Below the pieces are notes generated by a model. The model saw nothing but the letters and a program-made list of their open reading frames with translations. It had not been told where the DNA came from and did no database searches. Below are positions 1-5,592 of a stretch of 5,646 nt of DNA, in pieces (the first letter of the stretch is position 1; the number at the start of each line of letters is the position of its first letter). The translations under genes and the position numbers were made by a program. The stretch covers positions 1 to 5,646 of the forward strand of contig DBIW01000023.1 of assembly GCA_002296965.1 (NCBI GenBank), in the 5' to 3' direction. This DNA is from Treponema sp. UBA792. Its GTDB lineage: Bacteria; Spirochaetota; Spirochaetia; Treponematales; Treponemataceae.

Positions 1-18
1 CTTTTTATGGGAGGAAAA

Positions 19-885
19 ATGAAAAGAATACTGACAGTGCAGGATATTTCCTGCGTCGGAAAATGCTCGCTTACAGTGGCTCTTCCGGTCATTTCCGCTA
101 TGGGAGTTGAGACCTGTGTCCTTCCGACGGCGGTTCTATCTACGCATACCGCCTTCACAGGATTCACTTTCCGTGATCTCACATCGGACATACAGCCGAT
201 ATGCGGGCACTGGAAAAACGAGCATATCCATTTTGACGCGATCTATACCGGTTATCTTGGCTCATTCGAACAGCTTGAGCTTATGCATGGGCTTGCGGAT
301 GAATTCGGAAAACCGGATACGCTTGTCATTGTGGATCCGTGTATGGCAGACAACGGAAAACTTTATCCGGGATTTACCCAGGATTTTGCGTTTGCTATGG
401 CGAAATTCTGCGGACGCGCCGATGTCATTGTTCCGAATCTTACGGAGGCCAGTTTTCTTCTAGGAATTCCATATAAGCAGTCCGGTTATGACGAGGCCTA
501 TGTCAGAAAAATTCTTGAGAAGCTTGCTGCTCTTGGAGCCGGAAAAGTCGTGCTCAAGGGAATCGAATTTGGCTCGGATCAGGAGACCGTGAAAGGCGTC
601 GCGGGCAAAATCGGTGTCGCATCCTATGATTCCGGAACCGGAAAGTTCAGCTGGTATTTCCATAAAAAAATGCCTGTGAATTTCCATGGCACGGGAGATA
701 TTTTCGCTAGCGTGCTGACCGGAGCTCTTATGAGAGATATTCCGCTTGATAAGGCATATTCCCTCGCAGCGGATTTTGTCGTGGAGTCAATAAAAGCGAC
801 CCTTGCGCATCCGGACTACAACTGGTACGGCGTGGATTTTGAGTCCGTATTCCCATATCTGATAAGACGGATAGACGGCTGCTGA
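19..885 (+). CDS. pdxK: Pyridoxal/pyridoxamine kinase (PfkB/ribokinase fold, B6 salvage)
   Basis: A predicted cytoplasmic kinase of 288 residues that phosphorylates pyridoxal, pyridoxamine or pyridoxine with ATP, feeding salvaged vitamin B6 into pyridoxal phosphate. Seen: the N-terminal substrate-binding segment QDISCVGKCSLTVALPV (residues 8-24), the segment VDPCMADNGKLYP (105-117), the nucleotide-site motif NLTEA (140-144), and the C-terminal anion-hole motif GTGDIFAS starting at G224, in which D227 is the expected catalytic base. Length fits the PdxK/PdxY family (COG2240). The start at 19 is chosen because GGGAGG at 9-14 lies 4 bases upstream; the in-frame ATG at 7 overlaps that ribosome-binding site and is unlikely. 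The usual DPVM is DPCM here, a conservative-looking change next to the active site. The upstream promoter lies outside the window. The gene converges on the minus-strand gene ending at 937. Family is confident; which B6 vitamer is preferred, and hence pdxK versus pdxY, cannot be read from sequence. Confidence 0.93.
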   Translation: MKRILTVQDISCVGKCSLTVALPVISAMGVETCVLPTAVLSTHTAFTGFTFRDLTSDIQPICGHWKNEHIHFDAIYTGYLGSFEQLELMHGLADEFGKPDTLVIVDPCMADNGKLYPGFTQDFAFAMAKFCGRADVIVPNLTEASFLLGIPYKQSGYDEAYVRKILEKLAALGAGKVVLKGIEFGSDQETVKGVAGKIGVASYDSGTGKFSWYFHKKMPVNFHGTGDIFASVLTGALMRDIPLDKAYSLAADFVVESIKATLAHPDYNWYGVDFESVFPYLIRRIDGC

Positions 886-905
886 CAATCTGCGGTTTCC
901 ATGCC

Positions 906-932
906 ATGTCCGGAACGGAATTTTCCGGACAT
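906..932. terminator. Perfect 10-bp inverted repeat between convergent genes, putative bidirectional terminator
   Basis: ATGTCCGGAA (906-915) pairs exactly with TTCCGGACAT (923-932) around a 7-base loop. It sits 20 bases after the kinase stop and 4 bases beyond the stop codon of the minus-strand gene, where a shared terminator would be expected. Neither strand has a T run after the stem, so it is not a textbook intrinsic terminator; it could serve as a 3' stabilising hairpin or work with Rho. The assignment is inferred from position and symmetry. Confidence 0.5.
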
Positions 933-936
933 TCAG

Positions 937-1830
937 TCATGATACGCGTCTTTCAGCCAAGGCTCTTGCCGCGGCTTCCCTGAAATTCGTTCTGTGCGAG
1001 AACTGTCTTTCCGTCATCTCGATGTTCTCCGCAGGAATTCCGCTGTATCTCCGGTTCGGAACGGCGACATCCGCGATGAATTTTGCGCTGGAAATTTCAT
1101 CTCCTGGACAGAATGAATCCTTTTCCGCCGTGACCACGCATCTGAGCACAGCCCTCATTATTTTAGAGGCTGTTCCCGCCGATGTGAGAGCCGCCGCTCC
1201 TTCCGCCACGCATGACGCTATGGTCGCGGCGGCCACAAGTTTTCCGGTCACAGCATGAGACAGAATTTCCCTTACGCCGCCGCCGTTTTCCAAAATCCTG
1301 TTCCATGTGGTCACATTGCTGTTGCCTCGGCAGAGTTGTTCCATGAACGGCATTATGTCTGACTGCCTTTTTCCGCAGAAAAGCACGATGCCCGTTCCGT
1401 CCGAGAGAATTCTGTCAAGCAGAAGTCCCTGAGTCCGGCTGAGGCCGAGTTCCGCCGCATTTCTTTCTGTCACGGAAGTCTTTTCCGCTAAGAAACGCAT
1501 TCTTCCCGAAGCGGCAGCCGCGTCTCCATAAAATGCCCGGCGGCCGGGTAAGCGTTTTCCGTGCATGTTTCCCCTTCCAAAGAGGATGACCGTCCTCCTT
1601 AGAAACCTGTCCGGACAGTCATTCTGGCACCTGACGAATTCGACATAGTCCGAGAATGCCTTCCGGAGCCTTGCCTTTGTCTGGGCGGACGCATCTTCCG
1701 TCCGGAATTTTATGAACGAGCCGTTCTGCTCGATGATTTCCGCCCCATAGTACAGGCTGTATGCAGGAGCAAGTTTGAATTCATATCTTTCCATTCCGTG
1801 TGTAATATAGAAAAAAATCCGCTCGTTCAT
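937..1830 (-). CDS. Hypothetical protein, C-terminal half resembles a degenerate GspE/PilT-type secretion ATPase
   Basis: A 297-residue protein without signal peptide or membrane segment, so probably cytoplasmic. I do not recognise it as a named gene. Residues 126-153 (AELGLS, spaced leucines, then GIVLFCG at 147-153) match the lead-in to the Walker A loop of GspE/PilT ATPases, but the loop itself (GPTGSGKST in the family) is replaced by GKRQSDIM (153-160). Residues 192-216 (HAVTGKLVAAATIAS, then a small-residue helix) look like the family's ALTGHLVLSTLHT segment with its histidines lost. Residues 229-259 (LRCVV, then FIADVAVPN) look like the PilT segment around its AVISQ and FEILV strands. 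No Walker B or acidic catalytic motif is visible, so ATP hydrolysis is unlikely. Seven cysteines are present (68, 72, 152, 167, 207, 231, 241). Codon use resembles the neighbours, supporting a real gene. No good ribosome-binding site precedes ATG 1830; the ATG at residue 13 is an alternative. The family link is by eye only. Confidence 0.72.
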   Translation of the reverse strand: MNERIFFYITHGMERYEFKLAPAYSLYYGAEIIEQNGSFIKFRTEDASAQTKARLRKAFSDYVEFVRCQNDCPDRFLRRTVILFGRGNMHGKRLPGRRAFYGDAAAASGRMRFLAEKTSVTERNAAELGLSRTQGLLLDRILSDGTGIVLFCGKRQSDIMPFMEQLCRGNSNVTTWNRILENGGGVREILSHAVTGKLVAAATIASCVAEGAAALTSAGTASKIMRAVLRCVVTAEKDSFCPGDEISSAKFIADVAVPNRRYSGIPAENIEMTERQFSHRTNFREAAARALAERRVS

Positions 1831-1908
1831 ACGTTTTTTCGGGGAATTTCCGGAGAATTTTTCCGGTTTACTTTATTAATACTGAAGATTCTTTATTGGC
1901 GTTTAATA

Positions 1909-1937
1909 TTGAAAATCATATAAAAATCATATATAGT
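1909..1937 (+). promoter_or_regulatory. Sigma70-type promoter of ilvB
   Basis: TTGAAA (1909-1914) and TATAGT (1932-1937) are separated by exactly 17 bases in a very AT-rich divergent intergenic region. The expected transcription start is near 1944, giving a leader of about 26 bases. That is too short for a leader peptide, T-box or attenuator, so ilvB does not appear to be controlled by leader attenuation from this promoter. Confidence 0.75.
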
Positions 1938-1969
1938 AGAAAGCATATTTTAAAATCAAGGACATATTT

Positions 1970-3688
1970 ATGGAAATGACAGGTGCACAAATCGTTATAG
2001 AGTGTCTTCTGGAACATGGAGTCGATACTGTTTTCGGTTATCCGGGAGGAGCGATTCTGAATATTTACGATGAGCTTTACAAGAACAGCGGAAAAATCCG
2101 TCATATACTTACGGCGCATGAGCAGGGCGCATCCCACGCCGCGGACGGATATGCGCGTGTGACGGGAAAAGTAGGTGTCTGCATGGCTACAAGCGGACCG
2201 GGGGCGACGAATCTTGTCACCGGAATTGCCACCGCATATCTTGATTCCGTTCCTCTCGTCGCGATAACCTGCAATGTCGGAACCGGGCTTCTCGGAAAGG
2301 ACAGCTTTCAGGAGATTGACATAACCGGCGTGACGATGCCGATAACAAAACATAATTTTATTGTGATGAAAGTTGACGAGCTTGCGGAGACGATACGCGA
2401 GGCTTTCCTTATTGCCCGATCTGGCAGACCGGGACCTGTCCTGATTGATATACCCAAGGATGTTACGGCGGCGGTGACGGAATTTGTTCCTGCTGACGGG
2501 AATCCGGCGGTTTCCGCTCAGGCTGCCGGAGCCATGAATCTCCGCCGGGTGCTCAATGTGGCGGTTCCTTCCGATGATGAGATAAAGAATATCTCCGAAA
2601 TCATAAATTTAAGTGAAAGACCGTTCATCTATGCCGGCGGCGGCGTGATAATATCGGAGGCATCCGCAGAACTTGCCCTGCTCGCCGAAAAATCCGATAT
2701 ACCAGTAGGTGTCAGCCTCATGGGAAAGACAGCATTCCCGTCCCGGCACAGGCTCTGCACAGGAATGATTGGAATGCACGGAACGAAGGCCTCAAATATG
2801 GCCGCGAATTCCTGCGATCTGATGATTGCCGTCGGTGCAAGATTTTCCGACCGCGTCATCTCCGACGCGTCAAAATTCGCCGCGAACACAAAGGTGATTC
2901 AGATTGACATTGATCCTGCGGAAATAGGAAAGAACATTCCGGTCAGCGCCTCGCTTGTGGGAGACATAAAAGCCGTTCTTGCAAGACTGATTCCGCTTGT
3001 GGACGAAAGAAAACTGTCCGGCTGGAATTCTCGTGTCGCGGAATGGAAAAAGGAAGTTCCGTCATCATACAGTTCCGGCGAGCCGCTTCCTCCCAACGGA
3101 ATTTTCGCCTATATTCATGAAAAGCTCGGTGACGACACTGTAATCACGACAGAAGTCGGCCAGCATCAGATGTGGGCCGCCCAGTTCTATCCGTTCAGCA
3201 AGCCGAGAACGTTCCTTACTTCCGGCGGCCTGGGAACAATGGGCTACGGAACCGGAGCCGCCATAGGGGCGCAGACCGCATTTCCGGACAGACGCGTTGT
3301 CCATATCGCGGGCGACGGCTCGTTCAGGATGAACTGCAATGAGCTTGCGACAATCGGGCATTACGGACTTCCGGTGATAATAATCATAATGGACAACGGG
3401 ACGCTTGGAATGGTGCGCCAGTGGCAGACGCTTTTCTATGACAGGCATTACAGCAGCACGACCCTTGATTTCGGACCTGATTTTGTCAAGCTTGCCGATG
3501 CCTATGGAATTCAGGGATGGCATGTTTCGGACATGGACGGATTCCGGGCGGCTTTTGACTCGGCGGTCGCATCAGGAAAACCTGCCGTCATAGATGCGCA
3601 TATTCAGCTTGACGAGATGGTGCTTCCTATGGTTCCGGCCGGAAAACCGATAGACGAGCTGATGCTTGACATTGACATCAAGTCATGA
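1970..3688 (+). CDS. ilvB: Acetolactate (acetohydroxyacid) synthase, large catalytic subunit
   Basis: A 572-residue cytoplasmic ThDP enzyme condensing pyruvate with a second pyruvate or 2-oxobutyrate, the first common step of valine, leucine and isoleucine synthesis. Seen in order: the N-terminal ThDP domain with FGYPGGAI (22-29) and catalytic Glu51 in AHEQGASHAADGYAR; the SGPGATNLVTGIA segment; the central FAD domain with GARFSDRV (289-296); and the C-terminal ThDP domain with the metal-binding motif GDGSF (448-452) through N476, followed by LGMVRQWQ with W485. The tail has PMVPAGKPIDE. Length is normal for IlvB. The GARFSDRV motif favours the anabolic FAD-containing enzyme over the catabolic AlsS type. 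ATG 1970 follows AAGGA (1958-1962) at 7 bases. No ilvN regulatory subunit or ilvC follows; the next gene is an unrelated lipoprotein behind a strong hairpin and its own promoter, so ilvB appears monocistronic. Confidence 0.95.
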   Translation: MEMTGAQIVIECLLEHGVDTVFGYPGGAILNIYDELYKNSGKIRHILTAHEQGASHAADGYARVTGKVGVCMATSGPGATNLVTGIATAYLDSVPLVAITCNVGTGLLGKDSFQEIDITGVTMPITKHNFIVMKVDELAETIREAFLIARSGRPGPVLIDIPKDVTAAVTEFVPADGNPAVSAQAAGAMNLRRVLNVAVPSDDEIKNISEIINLSERPFIYAGGGVIISEASAELALLAEKSDIPVGVSLMGKTAFPSRHRLCTGMIGMHGTKASNMAANSCDLMIAVGARFSDRVISDASKFAANTKVIQIDIDPAEIGKNIPVSASLVGDIKAVLARLIPLVDERKLSGWNSRVAEWKKEVPSSYSSGEPLPPNGIFAYIHEKLGDDTVITTEVGQHQMWAAQFYPFSKPRTFLTSGGLGTMGYGTGAAIGAQTAFPDRRVVHIAGDGSFRMNCNELATIGHYGLPVIIIIMDNGTLGMVRQWQTLFYDRHYSSTTLDFGPDFVKLADAYGIQGWHVSDMDGFRAAFDSAVASGKPAVIDAHIQLDEMVLPMVPAGKPIDELMLDIDIKS

Positions 3689-3695
3689 CCGGCGG

Positions 3696-3734
3696 ACGGC
3701 GAAGGAATTTCCGTAAGCGGGAATTCCTCGCCGT
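3696..3734 (+). terminator. Long stable hairpin after ilvB, putative terminator without U tract
   Basis: The left arm 3696-3713 pairs with the right arm 3718-3734 to form a 17-bp stem with one bulged A (3702 or 3703), one G-T wobble (3710/3721) and the tetraloop TAAG (3714-3717). It begins 8 bases after the ilvB stop. The bases after the stem (AAGAATTCAGG) hold no T run, so termination by the classical intrinsic mechanism is doubtful; an RNA-stabilising 3' hairpin or a non-canonical terminator is possible. The structure is directly seen; its function is inferred. Confidence 0.65.
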
Positions 3735-3791
3735 AAGAATTCAGGCCGCTTCTGTGCCGTGCAAGACGCGAAAAAGGCACAAAAGGCGCAC

Positions 3792-3820
3792 TTGAACTGT
3801 TGAGCCGATAAATGTATAAT
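3792..3820 (+). promoter_or_regulatory. Near-consensus sigma70 promoter of the lipoprotein gene
   Basis: TTGAAC (3792-3797), a 17-base spacer, and a perfect TATAAT (3815-3820). The predicted transcription start is about 3827. The -10 box sits directly after the ATG at 3812, so a message from this promoter cannot use that ATG. This settles the start of the downstream gene at 3848 and shows it is transcribed independently of ilvB. Confidence 0.8.
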
Positions 3821-3847
3821 CTGCCATATTTTCCACTGAGAGAGGAT

Positions 3848-4846
3848 ATGACTTCCGGAGTTCCGAGACTGAAATCAAAAACATTCCTATTTTACGCGGC
3901 TTTATTTTTCGTTTTGCCGGTGATGTCCATCTCCTGTATGAGCACAAGGGTCTATGAGAAGACGAATTCGATGATTTTTCAGGACGAGGAGCTTATAGGG
4001 GAGGAATTTGTCCTTACGCTGGACGGACGGACGCTTGAATCCTCCAGCAGGATTTACAGAAGCACCGGGATTGACGGCACGGACGGGCTTGAGGCGAAAT
4101 CGGTGACGGAAAAGAAATCCGGCTCGCGCAAGGAGACGACCACAATATCCGTTTTCCGGGGTGATGAGCTTGTCGAAGAAAAGAAATTCCGTTCAAGGAA
4201 TGGTATAATAGAAGAAAGTGATGTGCTTTCCGGAAATTCCCGGACAATGCGGCGCGCCTACGATTCGCTGAGCAATATGCCTGTGTCCGATGGCGGAAAG
4301 CAGGTTGTGGTTGTGTCTTCGGAAAATGTGCGTGTCGAGAGCACTCCGAATGTCGGTTACATAATGTATTCGATATTCGGCAAGCCGTTCGTAATTCTTG
4401 GCTCAACCGTCTGGAACATTACAAGATGCGCAGGATTCGCGCTTGTGAATTTTATCGGAGGATACACAACTGCCAGATACGGAGAATTCCTGTGGCTTAT
4501 GCCCGATGTGAAAAAAGCCGCCGCAAGGGCGGATGCGGCGAGGGTCAGAAACAGCATGGTCTATCCGGAATATCATCTGCCTTTCACGGACAATCATATC
4601 GCCGTAAAGAAGATGAAGACGGAAGTTTCAAATGAATTCTCCTCCTCGGAGCCCGAGGTAAAAGTCATGTCCTCCGAGGAGTTTGAATATGACAACACCC
4701 TTTCCGTGAGCCGTTCCGCCGCAGCTGATGCTGATGCGACCACTTCGGTGATAGGGCTTGCTGGCACCGTGTCCACCATTCCTGTTTCGGCCGTCACCTG
4801 GGTCGGAGGCGCCGCCTATGGCATCTGGGTTTCATCATCGAGATGA
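3848..4846 (+). CDS. Predicted lipoprotein of unknown function (332 aa)
   Basis: I do not recognise a family. The N-terminus is a signal peptide: basic residues R7, K9 and K11, a hydrophobic core 12-25, and a relaxed spirochaete-type lipobox ending MSISC, with Cys30 as the likely lipidated residue. Residues 31-168 are polar and charged, rich in T, S, E and K, with strand-like repeats of alternating residues. A hydrophobic stretch at 169-207 (VGYIMYSIFGKPFVILG, then FALVNFIGGYT) could contain one or two membrane-associated segments. A charged stretch follows, then a second Gly/Ala/Val-rich hydrophobic region at the extreme C-terminus (298-332, ending YGIWVSSSR). ATG 3848 is preferred over the in-frame ATG 3812 because the latter lies upstream of the expected transcription start; a purine-rich GAGAGAGG (3838-3845) serves as ribosome-binding site, although its end is close to the ATG. 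It lies 96 bases before the LPP20-family lipoprotein gene, so a joint role in the cell envelope is possible but unproven. Confidence 0.82.
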   Translation: MTSGVPRLKSKTFLFYAALFFVLPVMSISCMSTRVYEKTNSMIFQDEELIGEEFVLTLDGRTLESSSRIYRSTGIDGTDGLEAKSVTEKKSGSRKETTTISVFRGDELVEEKKFRSRNGIIEESDVLSGNSRTMRRAYDSLSNMPVSDGGKQVVVVSSENVRVESTPNVGYIMYSIFGKPFVILGSTVWNITRCAGFALVNFIGGYTTARYGEFLWLMPDVKKAAARADAARVRNSMVYPEYHLPFTDNHIAVKKMKTEVSNEFSSSEPEVKVMSSEEFEYDNTLSVSRSAAADADATTSVIGLAGTVSTIPVSAVTWVGGAAYGIWVSSSR

Positions 4847-4898
4847 CTTTGGCGGAGGAATTTATCTCCGGAACTTGCGTCCGGGGCGATAATTCAAT

Positions 4899-4928
4899 TT
4901 GAAAATTTGCTTATGCAGGTTTTATATT
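4899..4928 (+). promoter_or_regulatory. Possible promoter of the LPP20-family gene
   Basis: TTGAAA (4899-4904) is followed after 18 bases by TATATT (4923-4928), or after 17 bases by TTATAT. The predicted start, about 4935, would fall inside the GGAGG ribosome-binding site (4933-4937) and leave an almost leaderless message. Either the transcript is very short-leadered, the true -10 lies elsewhere, or the gene is read through from the upstream lipoprotein gene. Confidence 0.35.
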
Positions 4929-4942
4929 TTACGGAGGAAAAA

Positions 4943-5494
4943 ATGAAGAAAATCATTCTTATCGCGGCAGCCGCATTGACGGTCTCTTTGATTTCAGGCT
5001 GTGCCTCATCCAAAAATCTGAACTACGGACAGTCCTCAACGGCAATGGCAAGGGAACTTGGCGCGCCTGACTGGTATTTCAGGGACATAAAGGACGACAA
5101 GGGAATTTATGCTGTAGGCCGTGCGGATTTTTCGGATGAGATTGTATCTGAAAAGGCCGCCAGAGTTGACGGACGCGCGCGCCTTGCGCAGATGCTTGAG
5201 TCCGCGATGAACTATATCGGCGAGAATTCCGCCTCGGCCGATACGGAGACGAAGAAAGCCTTCAAGGAAAACACAAAGCAGATTACGAATCAGATTCTTG
5301 TCGGCTCCATGATGGTGGACCGCTTTGACATTGACGGAAAGGTCAGCGTCCTGATGTTCCAGCCCTATGAGGATCTTGTAAAAAAAGTAAAATCACAGGC
5401 GATGAAGCAGGACAACGAGAAGCTCAAAAATTTCATGGCTGATCTTACTGTCGAACAGTTCCGCGATGCGGTTGACAACACTGCTGCGGAATAA
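4943..5494 (+). CDS. LPP20-family lipoprotein
   Basis: A 183-residue protein with a classical lipoprotein signal: K2-K3, hydrophobic core 4-16 and lipobox ISGC with Cys20 lipidated, so it should be anchored in the envelope. The mature part shows the LPP20-type pattern: PDW at 42-44, IYAVGRA at 55-61, then the alanine/arginine-rich helix AARVDGRARLAQML (72-85), and a charged C-terminal helical region. The family is named after a Helicobacter pylori lipoprotein; its biochemical role is poorly defined, so I give none. ATG 4943 is chosen because GGAGG (4933-4937) lies 5 bases upstream; the in-frame ATGs at 4907 and 4913 lack such a site and would bury the signal peptide. It follows the 332-residue lipoprotein gene on the same strand with a 96-base gap that contains a possible promoter, and is followed by hairpins at 5518-5584. 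Confidence 0.88.
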   Translation: MKKIILIAAAALTVSLISGCASSKNLNYGQSSTAMARELGAPDWYFRDIKDDKGIYAVGRADFSDEIVSEKAARVDGRARLAQMLESAMNYIGENSASADTETKKAFKENTKQITNQILVGSMMVDRFDIDGKVSVLMFQPYEDLVKKVKSQAMKQDNEKLKNFMADLTVEQFRDAVDNTAAE

Positions 5495-5517
5495 GACGTG
5501 TTCTGAATTCCTGTCGG

Positions 5518-5541
5518 GCCGGTTTCCGTGGCGGAGCCGGC
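5518..5541 (+). terminator. Hairpin downstream of the LPP20-family gene
   Basis: GCCGG (5518-5522) pairs with CCGGC (5537-5541), and TCCG (5525-5528) with CGGA (5532-5535) around a TGG loop, with one T bulge and one T-G wobble between the two parts. The following TTGATTT is only a weak T tract. It lies 23 bases after the stop codon, where a terminator would be expected. Confidence 0.45.
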
Positions 5542-5549
5542 TTGATTTA

Positions 5550-5584
5550 GGGGGCATCAGAATTTTAACCCCCGTTTTCTTCTT
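5550..5584. terminator. GC stem with T-rich tail, putative rho-independent terminator
   Basis: GGGGG (5550-5554) can pair with CCCCC (5569-5573) across a 14-base loop, followed on the plus strand by GTTTTCTTCTT (5574-5584). This is the only hairpin in the window with a respectable T-rich tail. It lies between the LPP20-family gene and a possible minus-strand gene end at 5593, so it may act in both directions. The long loop lowers certainty. Confidence 0.5.
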
Positions 5585-5592
5585 GCTGAATC

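Noticed and set aside
1850..1866. CCGGA/TCCGG inverted repeat upstream of the minus-strand gene as an operator.
   Set aside because: Only 5 bp of stem, built from words that are common throughout the window.
1831..1969. A minus-strand promoter for the 937-1830 gene, for example TTGATT (1959-1954) with TATATA 18 bases on, overlapping the ilvB promoter.
   Set aside because: The region is so AT-rich that such matches are expected by chance, and the leader would be about 95 bases. Not strong enough to annotate.
3065..3523. Antisense open frame of 152 codons inside ilvB, and other antisense or out-of-frame open frames such as 4014-4406 (minus) and 1022-1258 (plus).
   Set aside because: They lie within confidently coding genes, have low-complexity or arginine-rich translations, and lack ribosome-binding sites or family resemblance.
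1970..3688. Catabolic AlsS or another ThDP enzyme (pyruvate oxidase, glyoxylate carboligase) instead of IlvB.
   Set aside because: The GARFSDRV FAD-domain motif, LGMVRQWQ and the PMVPAG tail fit anabolic acetohydroxyacid synthase best.
3753..3781. TGTGCC/GGCACA inverted repeat between the ilvB hairpin and the lipoprotein promoter.
   Set aside because: Six base pairs around a 17-base loop with no T tract; likely chance.
4853..4870. CGGAG/CTCCG hairpin just after the 332-residue lipoprotein gene as a terminator.
   Set aside because: A 5-bp stem with an 8-base loop and no T run; too weak to claim.
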